This document shows positions 43,886 to 54,757 of a DNA stretch of 64,000 bases, one piece after another. The notes beneath the pieces were generated by a model, which saw only the letters and a list, made by a program, of their open reading frames with translations, had not been told where the DNA came from and ran no database searches. Source of the stretch: Anolis sagrei (taxonomy: Eukaryota > Chordata > Lepidosauria > Squamata > Anolidae); assembly GCF_037176765.1 (NCBI RefSeq), contig NC_090021.1, forward strand, positions 187,876,378 through 187,940,377, given 5' to 3'. Made by a program: the position numbers and the translations under genes. The stretch's first letter is position 1. Every line of letters begins with the position of its first letter.

Positions 43886-43948
43886 TGACAATAGATCCAC
43901 TGAATTAAAGGGGAGTAATTTATCAATTTGCTAATTTAAGGACCCTTA

Positions 43949-44274
43949 GAGGCCACAGTGGTGCAGTGGGTTAAACTGCCAAGCTGCAGAACTTGCTGAC
44001 CCGAAGGTTTGGTGGTTCGAATCCACAGGATGGGGTGAGCTTCCGTTGTCAGCCCCAGCTTCTGCCAACCTAGCAGGTTGAAAACATACAAATGTGAGCA
44101 GATCAATAGGTACTGCATTGGCAGGAAGATAATAGCACTCCATGCAGTCATACCGGCCACATGACCTAGGAGGTGTTTACGGTGTTTGGCTTAGAAATGG
44201 AGGTGAGCACCACCCCCAGAGTTGGACATGACTAGACTTAATGTCAAGGGGAAACCTTTACTTTTACTTACCTT
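43949..44274 (+). mobile_element. Sauria-type tRNA SINE
   Basis: tRNA-like head with B box 'ggtggttcgaatcc', then the conserved body ('cagccccagcttctgccaac', 'cacatgacctaggaggtgtt', 'agttggacatgactagactt') and the tail 'ggggaaacctttacttttac'. This is the squamate-specific SINE whose 3' end is shared with Bov-B LINEs. It is about full length. Confidence 0.8.
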
Positions 44275-44463
44275 AGGGACCACTGATTTCAATGTATTCT
44301 AACCATGACTAAATCTGCATCAATGGAGGAAAACGGCCACCCCTATACAGACACTCAAAAGAATTTTATTTATAACCACACTGAAATCTGTTCCAGTCCT
44401 TACCAATATGTTCAGGAAATCTGTTATTTCTTAATATCCACCAAACATCTATATATTCTAGAA

Positions 44464-44619
44464 CAGGGGTCAGGAACCTTCGGCCCTCCAGGTGTGGTGG
44501 ACTTCAACTCCCACAATTCCTTGAGGCTCGGCATTCGCCCCAAAGGCTTACCTTGGCCTCAAGGAATTGTGGGAGTTGAAGTCCACCACCCCTGGAGGGC
44601 CGAAGGTTCCCCATGCCTG
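44464..44619. mobile_element. hAT MITE, family E (complete)
   Basis: A 156-bp near-perfect fold-back from CAGGGGTCAGGAACC to CCCCATGCCTG, with a perfect 8-bp duplication TTCTAGAA (44456-44463 and 44620-44627). The arms contain 'cttcggccctccaggtgt' and 'cttcaactcccacaattcct'. Relatives are at 28147 (NEUROD1 intron), 19045 (half) and 47265 (deleted). Confidence 0.9.
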
Positions 44620-44639
44620 TTCTAGAATATAAATGGTAG

Positions 44640-45100
44640 GGATATTTTAACTAAGGATTTACAGACCTCTGTTGCATTTTTCCTAGTACATTTTTTAAAA
44701 ACCCATAGAACTATTTACATTTTATGAAAGCAGATTCTTTTAGAACTGGATTTGTTATGCACTTTAACATGGCCCAAATATGCCATTTAGCTGGGAGATA
44801 ACCCTCCGTACTTTATCTGTATGAAATATATTAATGCATATTAGAGTGGCGGGGTGAAAAAACTGCAAATGAGTTGCTATGTAAATGCTTAAATAAGAGT
44901 TTTCACTTTAAAATATATTGAAATACATATTTAGCATGCTGTTACAAATAAAGTAATCACAAATTAAGCCCAAATTGCTTTCAATGCCTTCACTTGCATG
45001 ATTAAATTGCCAATAGAGTGTTGGACACTAAATGGCAGGCTTTGCTTTTCAATCTCTGGGCTTGTGGTGTGCTTTGCATGCCAGAAAGGGATACAAAATA
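44640..45100. other. Non-coding, no recognised feature
   Basis: AT-rich unique-looking sequence. Confidence 0.45.
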
Positions 45101-45240
45101 TTTAGTTATTTACAGTATTTATATTCCGCCCTTCCCACTGCGCAGGGGACTCAGACTCTGTGTCTGTCTATATATGTTGTATGTCTAGTGGCAAACATTC
45201 AATGCCACTAGACATACAACATATATAGACAGACACAGAG
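45101..45240 (-). mobile_element. LINE tail fragment plus perfect 38-bp inverted repeat
   Basis: 'tatttatattccgcccttcc' is an antisense LINE terminus. It is followed by arms 45156-45193 and 45203-45240, perfectly complementary around a 9-nt loop. Confidence 0.75.
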
Positions 45241-46510
45241 GCAATTTAACATTCCAGCTTTCCAGCTTGATCAGGATATGCTCGATTCCAGTCACAGGGG
45301 GAGCTGCCACTTCACCATCCACTTGAGACACTGAGTCCTTGATGGAGTACTTCCTCATTCTTACGCATGCTGCTGGAAGGTTTTATGGTGTCATAAATTA
45401 GTTAAATTGAGCTGCATTATATGAGTCTACACTGAACTATACAATGTAGCTTGAAACTATATTATATGACATGTAGATTGGATCTTAGAGAGGTGTTCTT
45501 TCTATAAAAACAAAAACCTCTAGATCCTCCAGCATGATGGGAAGTTGGCCACAGATTCACACCATAGCACCTAGACTTTCCGAAAAACATTATTGAATCA
45601 AATACATTAATAATTAAATCCCCCAAAGTCAAAACCACATATGTGGAGGGACGACTATAATCCAGTTCTGGGCAAGTCAAAAGACATCTCAGGCCCCTTC
45701 TACACTGCCATATAATACAGATTAACAATGCAGATAATCCAGATAATATGTTCTTCCTCTTTTCCAACTGCCCTCCACTTCTAGTTATAGAAAATACTTC
45801 TAATTATTTACAGTGACACTATACTTTTGTTTCATGGAACTCAAACAGAAAGGCAGACTCCAGACTGGCTGGAAACCAGCATAATGAAGTTGCAGCAAAT
45901 TTGCTAAACCCTAGGACATCTCCTATTTATGAATGACAAAAAGAAATGGCAGCAATGAGACAAATTACTGGTTATCATAGGCTCAAGTGATTAAAATAAA
46001 AGATTAATATATTTATAAAACCTAAGTTCCCTTTTTGGGGGTTGTGGTTGTTTTTATATAAAGTCTAAAGTTACTCACACTTATGTTGTATTCATTATAT
46101 TACTTATGGATGGAGAACTGCCAGTTGGTTGTGACTTTTTATGAATATGAATATTGGCATAGGTGAAAGCAGGAGTCAGTTGCAAACTCCCCACTGGCTT
46201 TTATGGAAACACAGCTTTCCCTACTGTGTGTGTACATGTAATTTCTAATCCTCCTAGAAAAAAAGGGAAGGAACTCTGCTTTTCTTTTAATACAAAGTCT
46301 CATAATTTGAAATATTGTGTCATCTAGCAGTTATCTACAAGGTAACATCTAACAATAATTCCCAGTGTTGACTATGGGAATCAGAAAAGAGCACGGTATC
46401 AGGATTTCATCATTTAATAAAAGCATTGGGTTAAAATTGAGCCCCGGTGGCGTAATGGGACAAAACATAAAGGCATAACTTTGATTTTTAAAATTCAGCA
46501 TTATTTCTCT
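45241..46510. other. Non-coding with A' and A MITE fragments
   Basis: A' copy at about 45395-45480 ('attatatgagtctacactga') and a family-A piece at about 45695-45755 ('cccttctacactgccatata'). The remainder is unique AT-rich sequence. Confidence 0.5.
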
Positions 46511-46912
46511 AGTGTGAAATGAGTGGTATTGTGTTCAAGTCATTGCCAACTATCTTATGTTGGCCCTGAGGACATTTACACTGTAGAATTAATGTTGTTT
46601 GATACCACTAACTGTCATGGTTCAAGGGTTATGGCAACCTGGAAGTTGTAGTATGGTGAGGTACCAGCACTCTGTCAGAGAAAGTGAATGGCCTTATAAA
46701 ACTACAGTTTCAATGATTCCATGGCATTGAGCCATGGCAGTTAAAGTGGTGTCAAACTGCATTTATTCTTCAGTGTAGATGCATCATGCAGTTTTTTAAA
46801 GGCAAGATTTCTTCATAGGGGATTTGCCATGACTCTTAGGGAGTGTGCCTGTGGTCACTCAATGGGTTTCCAGGGCCAATGGGGTATTTGAACCCTGGTC
46901 TCCAGAGTCCTA
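46511..46912 (-). mobile_element. tRNA-derived SINE interrupted by a family-B MITE
   Basis: Outer pieces 'caagtcattgccaactatct' (left) and 'gggtttccagggccaatggg', 'tttgaaccctggtctccag' (right) form one antisense SINE with a B-box complement. The same SINE family is at 53650. A nearly complete family-B MITE sits in the middle (about 46561-46797). Confidence 0.6.
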
Positions 46913-47085
46913 GTGTGCATCTGCATTGTAGATGTAATGCCACTTTAGCTGCCCTGGCTCAATCCTATTGACTCCTGGGAGTTGTAGTTTGACAAGGTCT
47001 GCCACACTTTGTCTGCCACAGCCACACTTTGCCAAAGTGTGGCTGTGGCAGTTAAAGGGGTGTCAAACTGCATCAACTCAATAGC
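46913..47085. mobile_element. Palindromic MITE, family B
   Basis: 'gtgcatctgcattgtagatg', 'tggctcaatcctattgactc' and 'ggcagttaaaggggtgtcaa', with a small inner palindrome around 'ccacactttg'. Confidence 0.65.
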
Positions 47086-47119
47086 AGTACTTTGAAAGCT
47101 GTGTGTCACGGCACAGTGA

Positions 47120-47250
47120 CATATAATCCATCTGATCGATTATAATCCAGATAATCTGCTTTGAACTAGATTGTATGAATCTTCAATGCCATATAATTCA
47201 GTTCAAAGCAGATAATCTGGATTTTCTATGGCAATGTAGAAGAGTTCTTT
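47120..47250. mobile_element. Palindromic MITE, family A
   Basis: 'taatccagataatctgcttt' and inverted 'gttcaaagcagataatctgg'. The outer ends are eroded. A short family-E remnant (47265-47312) follows. Confidence 0.65.
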
Positions 47251-47382
47251 AACTGTATTTACCAGGTCTGGGCAAACTTCAGCCCTCCAGTTGTTTTGGA
47301 CTTGCCCAGGCCTGTATCGACACTTTCTTATCCAGTGCTCAGATCAAGAGAGCAGGTTGTATTTCCCAACTTTGGTTCATAT

Positions 47383-48402
47383 GAAAGGAAAGGAAAGGAA
47401 AGGAAAGGAAAGGAAAGGAAAGGAAAGGAAAGGAAAAGGAAGGTAAGAAAAGGAAAGATAAGATATGGAAAGGAAAAGAAAGAAAAGAAAAAAGGAAAGG
47501 AAAGGGAAAGTAAAATAAGGAAAGGAAAAGAAAGATAAGATAAGATAAAGAAAGCAGGTTGTATTTCCCAACTTTGGTTCATATGAAAGGAAAGGAAAAG
47601 AAAAGAAAGGTAAGGAAAGGAAAGGAAAAGAAAAGAAAGAAAAGAAAAAAATGAAAGGAAATGTAAAGTAAAATAAGGAAAGGAAAAGAAAGGTAAGATA
47701 AGATAAAGAAAGGAAAGGAAAAGTAAGGAAAGGAAAAAGGAAAGGAAAAGTAAGGACAGAAAAAAGGCAAGGAAAGGTAAGGAAAAGACAAGGAAAGATA
47801 AGGAAAGGAAAGAAAGGAAAGGTAAGAAATTAAAGGAAAAGTAAGGAAAGAAAAAGAAGGAAAGGTAAGGTAAGGTAAGATAAGGAAAGGAAAGAACAGG
47901 AAAGAAAAAAGGAAAGGTAAGATAAAGAAAGGAAAAGAAAAATAAGGTAAGGTAAGGAAAGGAAAAGAAAGGTAAGGAAAAAGGAAAGGAAAAGTAAGGA
48001 CAGAAAAAACGAAAAAGAAAGGTAAGGAAAGGAAAGGAAAGAAAAAAAGGAAAGAAAAAGTAAGGTAAGGAAAAGGCAACGAAAGGAAAGATAAGGAAAA
48101 GAAAGAAAAAAAGGAAAGGAAAGAAAAATGAAAGGAAAAATAAGGAAAGAAAAGGAAAGGTAAGATAAGATAAGATAAGGAAAAGAAAGGTAAGGAAAGG
48201 AAAAAAGGAAAGGGCAGAAAAAAAGGAAAGCTAAGATAAAGAAAAGAAATGAAAGGTAAGGTAGGGAAAGGAAAGGAAAGGAAAGGAAAAAGGAAAAGAA
48301 AGATAATGACAGAAAAAAAGGAAAGGAAAGGTAAGGAAAGGAAAGGAAAAGAGAAAAAAAGGAAATGAAATGTAAGGTAAGGAAAGATAAGATAGAAAAG
48401 AA
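47383..48402 (+). repeat. GGAAA-type polypurine array upstream of CERKL
   Basis: About 1 kb of GGAAA/GAAAA/GGTAAG repeats, nearly all A/G with regular T in GTAAG. About 19 GGTAAG words occur. A non-repetitive 35-bp phrase ('gcaggttgtatttcccaact', continuing to 'catatgaaagg') occurs at 47352 and again at 47554, showing a 202-bp segmental duplication within the array. The 300-500-codon antisense frames are compositional. Confidence 0.9.
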
Positions 48403-48410
48403 GCCTTCCT

Positions 48411-48660
48411 CTTGGATGGAAGTGAAGCTTTGCCAGTGAGTGTGACCAGCCTGGCGGGAAAAGGGACAAAAGGAGCCTCGGGGGCGTGCGCAGCCCTGTA
48501 TCCCCAGGCGCCGGGAGCGCGCGCGGGGCCGCCTGAGGGGAAGAGGGCGGGAAAGGGCGGGGGAGCGCGCGCTGGCTGCCTGGCTGTCTGCCTTGGTCAC
48601 CGAGGCGACGCTCTCTCTCTCTCTCTCTCCCTGCTGGGCTCTCAAGGCTCCTTCTCTTGA
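48411..48660 (+). promoter_or_regulatory. CERKL: CERKL promoter / 5' UTR region
   Basis: A CpG-rich block between the polypurine array and the CERKL start codon, with GCGCGCG words near 48518 and 48568, a GGGCGGGG-like box and a (CT)n run at about 48611-48630. No TATA box is apparent. The start site is presumably dispersed and cannot be fixed by eye. Confidence 0.6.
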
Positions 48661-48934
48661 ATGCAGCGCCACAGGAGGACGGCGTGGGGCGAGGGCCCGG
48701 GCTGCCCCCAGGAGAAGGGGAGCGGGGCCACTCGGGGCTCCCCTTCCTCCCAAGACGAAGAGGGGGAGGAGGAAGAGGAGGAGGAGGAAGGCGCCAGGGC
48801 TGCAAACGAGGAGGAGGAGGAGGAAGAGTGTCCGCTCCTGAGGGGCATTTTCGAGATCGGGAAGCGGAGCTGCGACGTGGTGCTTGGCCCGCAGAGGCTG
48901 AGCTGGCGCCCCATCCAGCCCGAGAGCCCCCGAG
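48661..48934 (+). CDS. CERKL: Ceramide kinase-like protein, coding exon 1 (partial gene)
   Basis: The frame from ATG 48661 reads [14 protein letters not shown], a Glu-rich stretch, then [17 protein letters not shown] and [13 protein letters not shown], collinear with human CERKL ([31 protein letters not shown], from memory). The donor CCGAG|GTGAGA at 48934/48935 leaves phase 1, which fits exon 2. CERKL is a retina-expressed relative of ceramide kinase, linked in humans to recessive retinal dystrophy and stress protection, without clear ceramide kinase activity. This exon encodes the variable N-terminus and the start of the PH-like region. The N-terminal third is low-complexity acidic sequence. 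The kinase-like domain lies beyond the window. Confidence 0.93.
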
Positions 48935-49412
48935 GTGAGACCCCTCCCCCCGTGGGTCGCACGGAGGAATTAACGCAGTTTGGCACCACTTGATGCTGTG
49001 GAATCCGCGCCCTCCTTTGGGGCCCTCGAAGCGGATGAGGAAAAGGTCTCCCGCACTTTGCATCTCAGGCGTCCATGGCGACAAGCGAAGCTCATTGTGG
49101 GCGGGCTGGTGTTTGCAAATTGAGGGTGAAACTTTCATTCAACCCTCCCTCCTTTTTTCTTTTCTTTTTGGATTGCAGTCACTTAGGCGAATGTTTAAAA
49201 ATCTGTCCCAAGCAAGGAAGCGTGCCTTCAGTCCCCACGTGATTTGCTTTGAAATAACTAGAAACCTCACCCAAATAACTAGAAACCTCACCTATCTACA
49301 CTGTGGAATGAATGCACTTTGGCGCCACTTTAGCTGCCATGGGGAGTTTGGGTGGGATTGGGAATGGGGGGGGGGGGTATGACTTTGAAATGCCATTTTA
49401 GTGTGTTTATTA

Positions 49413-49728
49413 GGTATGTAAAGGTTTTTCCCTGACATTAAGTCCAGTCCTGTCCAACGTTGGGGGCTGGTGCTCTTCTCCATTTCTAAACCAAAGAGAT
49501 GCCGTTGTCCATAGACACCTCCAAGGTCATGTGGCCAGCATGATTGCATGGAGCGGTGTTACCTTCCCGCTGGAGTGGTACCTATTGACCTACTCACATT
49601 TGCATGTTTTCAAATTGCTAGGTTGGCAGAAGCTGGGGCTGACAGCGGAAGCTCACGCCGCTCCCTGGATTTGAACCTGCGACCTTTCAGTCAACAAGCT
49701 CAGCGCTTTAACCCACTGCCCTACCAAA
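49413..49728 (-). mobile_element. Sauria-type tRNA SINE
   Basis: Antisense copy: 'ccctgacattaagtccagtc', 'cacctccaaggtcatgtggc', 'ttgcatgttttcaaattgct', and the B-box complement 'ggatttgaacctgcgacct'. Confidence 0.8.
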
Positions 49729-49998
49729 AGTCATTACAAAACTATGGAGTTTTGCTTCTAAAGCATAGTTTTAAAAAATGGCATTCATACCCTTTTGGAA
49801 AATGCCTTTCAGAAAAGAGCCAAAAACTCTTTAGAATAGAATCTTCTCTTGTGGTAGACCATCAGATGTAATTATGCAAGGCAATGATTTCAGTTGTTAG
49901 ACTGAATAACCTGTTATCTCTGATCTGTTAGGGAAACAGTGATTTGCCAGTACATAAAACAGAGCTTTATATGTGTTTTTGAATTCCCAAAATATGTA

Positions 49999-50308
49999 TA
50001 GTAAAGGCAAAGATTTCCCCTGACATTAAGTCTAGACATGTCTGACTCTGGGGGGTGATGCTCATCTCCATTTCTAAGCCAAAGAGCCAGCATTTGTCTG
50101 TAGACACCTCCAAGCACATGTGGCTGGCATGACTGCATGGAGTGCTGTTACTTTCCTGCCGGACCAGTACCTATTGATCTACTCACATTTGCATGTTTTT
50201 GAACAGCTAGGTTGGCAGAAGCAGGTGCTAACAGTGGGAGCTCACCCTGCTCCCTGGATTTGAACCACCAACCTTTCGGTCAGCAAGTTTAACAGCTCAG
50301 CGGTTTAA
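49999..50308 (-). mobile_element. Sauria-type tRNA SINE
   Basis: Antisense copy with the same modules ('cctgacattaagtctagac', 'cacctccaagcacatgtggc', 'ggatttgaaccaccaacctt'). It is separate from the copy 270 bp to the left. Confidence 0.8.
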
Positions 50309-50749
50309 CTCCTATAAAATAACTTGTTTTATATCATGCACTCAAGAGACAAAAATGAAGTAGACTTTGATAAAAAAAAACAACACACTTGGTTTTCTTA
50401 CAACCTTCATGTGTTCAGCATGCACAGGTACAAAACTTAGCAGTCCAGTTTCAGATATGTTTGAGGTGATTCTCTGCCATCCAGCTAGGACATCTCTCTT
50501 GTAACAAAACAGCTATCAAAACAGTCAAAAGGAGAGAGAGAGAAAAAGAAAGCCCCTTTTCCAACTTCACAGGAACTGTAGAGTAAAGGAAACTGCACAC
50601 CAGAACATACATACAGGAAACAGTAAGCAACAGCATCATAGATAAACAGATTGCTAGAGAAGGCTTGAAGAAGGTTGTCATTTCCAACGTAGTTACTGAA
50701 AAAATTGTTACTATAACGAGAGTAACGAAATTTCGTTACTATATTGATT
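50309..50749. other. Non-coding, no recognised feature
   Basis: Unique-looking intronic sequence. A repeated 'gttactataacgagagtaac' phrase lies near 50707. Confidence 0.4.
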
Positions 50750-50855
50750 AGCTGCCATTTTTGTTGTGAGCCATTCTGAGTCCCTAGTAGGGAGATGGGA
50801 GAGGATACAAATAGAGTTGTTTGTATTATTATTATTATTATTATTATTATTTTGT
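50750..50855 (+). mobile_element. LINE 3' tail with (ATT)n
   Basis: 'ttgttgtgagccattctgag' and 'gggagatgggagaggataca' lead into (ATT)n. Confidence 0.55.
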
Positions 50856-51081
50856 TATCGTAATTGCACATAATTACTATAATTGGGGAAGCTTCAGGGG
50901 CTCCTTTCTCCCTCCTTTTTGCAGCTATTGGGGTGAAACTCAACACAATGATAGAACGTATTTAGCATGCTCAGCCCACTAAGTTTCAAAACGTTTCGGT
51001 TGTCCACAGATTTTTGGGGAATTTTCAGTTTTTATAAACAATTTTTTTTTCAATAATAAAGAAAACATGTTCCTAGTTTGA

Positions 51082-51655
51082 AAGTATTATTTCCTGTTTG
51101 TGTAATCCTTACTTTGAAAGTAGTGATTATACCCCAGAAACTTTGTTTTTGCTTTGTGGATGATGATAAATTTATTTATTTATTTATTTATTATTCAAAC
51201 TTCTATGCCGCCACTCCCCTAGGGCTCGGAGCGGCTTACAAAACAAACTGGAATCTAACACAAATTAAAACAACAGATCAAAGGTCAGAAGCCTGTTGAA
51301 ACAGATATGTCTTACAAGCCCTGTGGAAGGCTGATAAGTCCCGCAAGGCATGAACTTCTGGTGGCAGAGTGTTCCAGAGCGATGGTGCCACTACTGTAAA
51401 GGCTCTGCGTCTAGTTGCTGTTTGACGCAAGGTTTTAAAACAGGAAACTTCCAATATATCTTGGTCCTCAGAACGGAGAGATCTCTGGGGTTGGTAGGGG
51501 GTGAGACAGTCCCTAGATAGCAAAATGTGCTATAGCACACTGTCCCATGGGCTAACACAAAGTTTTTGCAGTTGTATAAACTTTTGCCATGTTTTAATGA
51601 TAGAACCAATTAGGAAATGAGATAACACAGATACAAAAATCATAGTGTAGAATAT
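51082..51655 (+). repeat. Family-F repeat split by an antisense LINE
   Basis: F words 'cttactttgaaagtagtgat' and 'ccccagaaactttgtttttg' lie left of 51163, and 'tttaatgatagaaccaatta' lies right of 51526. The order matches the uninterrupted copy at 24262. Confidence 0.55.
51163..51525 (-). mobile_element. L2-like LINE 3' end with ORF2 C-terminus
   Basis: The minus-strand frame (to 51278) reads ...RRRAFTVVAPSLWNTLP..., ...SAFHRACKTYLF, the conserved C-terminal signature of L2/CR1-group LINE reverse transcriptases. The tail is the (TTTA)n at 51165-51190. 5'-truncated. Confidence 0.75.
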
Positions 51656-51659
51656 TAAA

Positions 51660-51835
51660 TGTACTGAAACTCTGGCTATGGAGAGGCAAATCTCTCTGGT
51701 GCTGAGTAGTGCACTGCATTCTGGGAAATGTAGTTAAGGGCAGGGCTTTTTGAATTCTCTTGCATAGGGCTCCTCCCTTCCCAAACTACATTTCCCAGAG
51801 TTCTGTGCTGTTCCTAGTATTCACTGTTCTCTCCC
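51660..51835. mobile_element. Short palindromic MITE
   Basis: 'tgcattctgggaaatgtagt' pairs with 'aactacatttcccagagttc'. The flanks are less clear. It does not belong to families A-E. Confidence 0.5.
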
Positions 51836-52109
51836 CACCCCCACTCCTAATTCTGAGACTCCATTAATTTCAGAGGTGCTATGTTAGCCTTGTTGGCTTT
51901 GCTTTCAGCTTTGCTTCCTTGCACCGAATATGACACTGACTTTGGAAGTCTTCCAAGATTTACAAAACTAAAAGAAAAAAAGTATGGAGTAAATTTCGAT
52001 TCTTAAATTTTTGGTGCAGGCCATGCCCACATATAAAATATTGCCTTGTAAGTAAAAAATTAATGAATTTGATACGACTTACAAGGACTAATAAAAATGC
52101 ACACCTCTA
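51836..52109. other. Non-coding, no recognised feature
   Basis: Unique-looking intronic sequence. Confidence 0.35.
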
Positions 52110-52293
52110 TTATTTATTGTATTTTAATTCTGTTTTACCACAGAATTGTTTTTTAACCCTTGTATTGCACTTTTTCAACTTGTCTAGTGTGGCTTGTTAG
52201 CCGTCTTGAGTCCCCATGGGGAGAAAGGCAGGGTATAGGTAAAGTTAGTAGTAGTAGTAGTAGTAGTAATAATAATAATAATAATAATAATAA
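52110..52293 (+). mobile_element. LINE 3' tail with (TAG)n(TAA)n
   Basis: 'gttagccgtcttgagtcccc' and 'ggggagaaaggcagggtata' are the LINE terminal motif, followed by TAG and TAA triplets. Confidence 0.6.
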
Positions 52294-52465
52294 TATGACT
52301 CAGTGCTATGGGATCATGGGAGTTGTAGTTTGATGAGGCACCAACACTCCATGCCAGAGAAGGATAATGATTTGGTAATACTACAGCATCCAGGATGCCA
52401 TAGCATTGAGCCATAGCAGCTAAAAAGATGTTCAACTACATTAATTCTATAGTGTAGATTCACCC
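52294..52465. mobile_element. Palindromic MITE, family B
   Basis: 'atgactcagtgctatgggat', 'gatgaggcaccaacactcca' and 'ccatagcattgagccatagc', ending in 'ctatagtgtagattcac'. Confidence 0.7.
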
Positions 52466-53289
52466 CCCCCCCCCCAAGACAGATTTTCTTTCAAATAAGT
52501 AAAACATTGGGGCAGGGGGAGAGGGTCAAATGACGGCATTTCCTTCCCCAAAGAAGAATTTCGCTTACTGAAATGATAGTTCAAACCCGATTTTTCATGG
52601 ATTGCAGTAACTTGAAACATCAGTTAAGCATTTAGAGTAGGGGCCCCAAAACTAACGCCTGCAGTCCCAATCTTGTAGCACCTTTGAGACTTATGTTCAA
52701 TAAGCTTTTTGATGTCTCCAGGTCAGACTGTTGCAGGTCAGGCCCAAAAGAGTGACCCACTTTTGAAAAGAAACTCATTGCACACAATTAAACACTGCCT
52801 TGTAAGTAACTCTTAGTACATCTAAGAATTTGATTAGGCAGACCATGGAAAATCTAATTTTGGTAGACCAGGCGTCCTGAAACTAAAGCCTGTGGGCCAG
52901 ATGCAGCCCTCCAAGGTGATTTCCTTGGCCCTGCCCTAAACTTTAGGCTTAGGGTTGTCCTAAGTCAGAAATGACCGGAAGGCACATGCTCTCAAGGGAA
53001 TGCAAAGGCAAGACTTCTCCAATGTGAACTGTGTTTCAGTGTTCCTTATTGGAAAGGCTTGCGATCAAAAGTGTGTTTTGGATATTTTTCAGATTTTCAG
53101 ATTCTATTAGTCTAAAGCAAGCTCATTTACAATTAGACTGTAGTTTCATTCTTAAAACCAGGACTTCTATTTACCCCTTATGATAAGAGAATGATATTTT
53201 GAGATATCAGCAAAACTATGTGAAAATATCTATAGTTATAGAATTTCTCTCCTCTGAAATAGATCCTACATCACCTAGCAGAGCTGATC
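52466..53289. other. Non-coding with a hAT-like terminus
   Basis: A hAT-type start (CAGGCGTCCTGAAACT) lies near 52868, followed by 'gccagatgcagccctccaag' as in the 43514 element. The right end is unclear, at about 53060. Confidence 0.45.
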
Positions 53290-53325
53290 CTGCTTGGCTG
53301 CCAAGATCAGATGAAAACCTGAGCA
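53290..53325 (-). pseudogene. 5S rRNA-like fragment
   Basis: 'gatcctgcttggctgccaag' and 'atcagatga' match the complement of the 5S rRNA 5' half (CTTAGCTTCCGAGATCAGACG). It is too short to be functional. Confidence 0.5.
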
Positions 53326-53649
53326 TTACACATGGTACAGTGACATTTCATAATTAAAAGAAGAAGCACTATACAGCATATGGACTTGGTCTATGCTGCA
53401 TTATGTTGGTGGATTGGCAGTATCCCATTCTCAGCATATATGAGATAACTGTTTTGTCACTTGCTGCCATAGGTTTTAATGGGGAATGAAAACCTCAATA
53501 ATCTTTGAACTGAAGGCACGAAATCAATAAAAGGTTATCTTTTTCAAGAAACCTTAATATAAAACAACCACCTTTTCCCCAAAAATTGAAAGATGCTGCA
53601 CTTCCAAAATTGTTTCATATGTGACAATTTTGCTGTCAAGTTGATTCAA

Positions 53650-53905
53650 ATTTGATATAGTATTGTGGTGGTGGGGTGCCTTCAAACACTTTCTAACCCA
53701 TGGCAATCATATCACTGTTATCACAGGGCTATCTTGGTGATGTTTTTTTCAGAAGAATTTTTCTATTTCCTTCCAGTGAAGCTGAGTGAGTGTGACTTGC
53801 CGAAGCCCATCCAGTTGGTTTCTATGGCCAAGCAAGAATTTAAACCCTGGTTTCCAGTCATAGTTAAACACTTGAGACACTACACCATGCTGTCTCATGG
53901 TGTAC
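53650..53905 (-). mobile_element. tRNA-derived SINE (same family as 46511)
   Basis: 'gaagctgagtgagtgtgact', 'cccatccagttggtttctat' and 'gaatttaaaccctggtttcc' then 'cactacaccatgctgtctc' form the antisense tRNA-related SINE. Confidence 0.65.
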
Positions 53906-54004
53906 CTCATATTTTTCTGCCAAAGAATACGCATCCATAATCAACTATATTGCTGGGGGCACATGGGTACAAATTATTGGCTCAGTAGAAAACATTTGTA
54001 TAAA

Positions 54005-54265
54005 TAGCATTTTATGAAGGCGAGTCCAAAATTATCCACCCTCTGGCTGTAGAAGTTATTTTAAACAACTTTCAGAAAAAGAATTACAACATTTTTTTGA
54101 AATAATCTCCCTCCCTTATAATGCATTTTGTCTATTTGTCAACGAGCTTTCACATTCCCTTATTAAAAACTATTTTAGGCTGAGTTGTTAGCCACATGCC
54201 TTCACCTCTTCATCAGACATGAATCTTAGTCCTTGTTGGACTTCTTTCAGGGGACCAAACAGGCT
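54005..54265 (-). pseudogene. Mariner transposase C-terminal fragment
   Basis: Minus-strand translation gives FGPLKEVQQGLRFMSDEEVK, then LTTQPKIVFNKG, KLVDKQTKCI and REGDYF. These match the C-terminus of Hsmar1-like mariners. Stops interrupt it. The right-hand end 'gagtccaaaattatccaccc' may be the terminal region. Confidence 0.7.
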
Positions 54266-54289
54266 CACTGGGAAGCTGAAGCCTAAAAT

Positions 54290-54400
54290 TCAGACAAATA
54301 AATAAAACACTTTATTAATATTCCACTTTATCTCCCCGGAGGGGCTCAGAACAGATTATAGTATACAGATATAAGGCAAACATTAAATGTCTTTTACACA
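54290..54400 (-). mobile_element. LINE 3' tail fragment
   Basis: 'aaataaataaaacactttat' and 'tccccggaggggctcagaac' form an antisense LINE terminus. Confidence 0.5.
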
Positions 54401-54427
54401 GTGAACAACAACGACATACAATACATA

Positions 54428-54757
54428 GACAAAGGTAAAGGCCTTCCCTTTTTTCCATCTCGGGCATCTGGAGCTCAACTCCAGCCATGGGGAGGTGCTA
54501 TGCTGGGGAACCTGTTATTCGTAGACATCTCTGATCATGTTTTGCTGGCTTGTCTGCATGGGGCGCCCTTTTTATCATCTTGCTGAGACAATAGCTAGTG
54601 ATCTAGATGCATTGCATGCTTTTGAACTGCTAAATTGGCAGAAGCTAGGGCTAAAAGTCAGGAGCTCACCCTAAATTGTGGCTTCAAACTGCTTATCCTC
54701 CAGTCAGCAGATTTCCTGTAGCTAGCAGTTTAACCTGCTGCTCTACCGCGGCCCTCA
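54428..54757 (-). mobile_element. Sauria-type tRNA SINE, strongly diverged
   Basis: The order of modules (tail, 'agacatctctgatcatgttt', 'tttgaactgctaaattggca', 'ggcttcaaactgcttatcct', 'taacctgctgctctaccgcg') matches the other SINE copies but with many substitutions. It is probably old. Confidence 0.6.

Noticed and set aside
43949-44274. tRNA gene (A and B box-like sequence)
   Set aside because: The tRNA-like head is attached to a SINE body with a Bov-B-like tail and lacks a foldable acceptor stem. The same holds for the copies at 49413, 49999 and 54428.
46441-46465. Isolated 'gccccggtggcgtaatggg' resembling a SINE head
   Set aside because: Only about 22 bp match and no SINE body follows.
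47579-49138. 519-codon antisense open frame over the GGAAA array and CERKL exon 1
   Set aside because: Low-complexity translation (Phe/Leu/Ser/Pro) produced by the repeat. The real gene here is CERKL on the plus strand.
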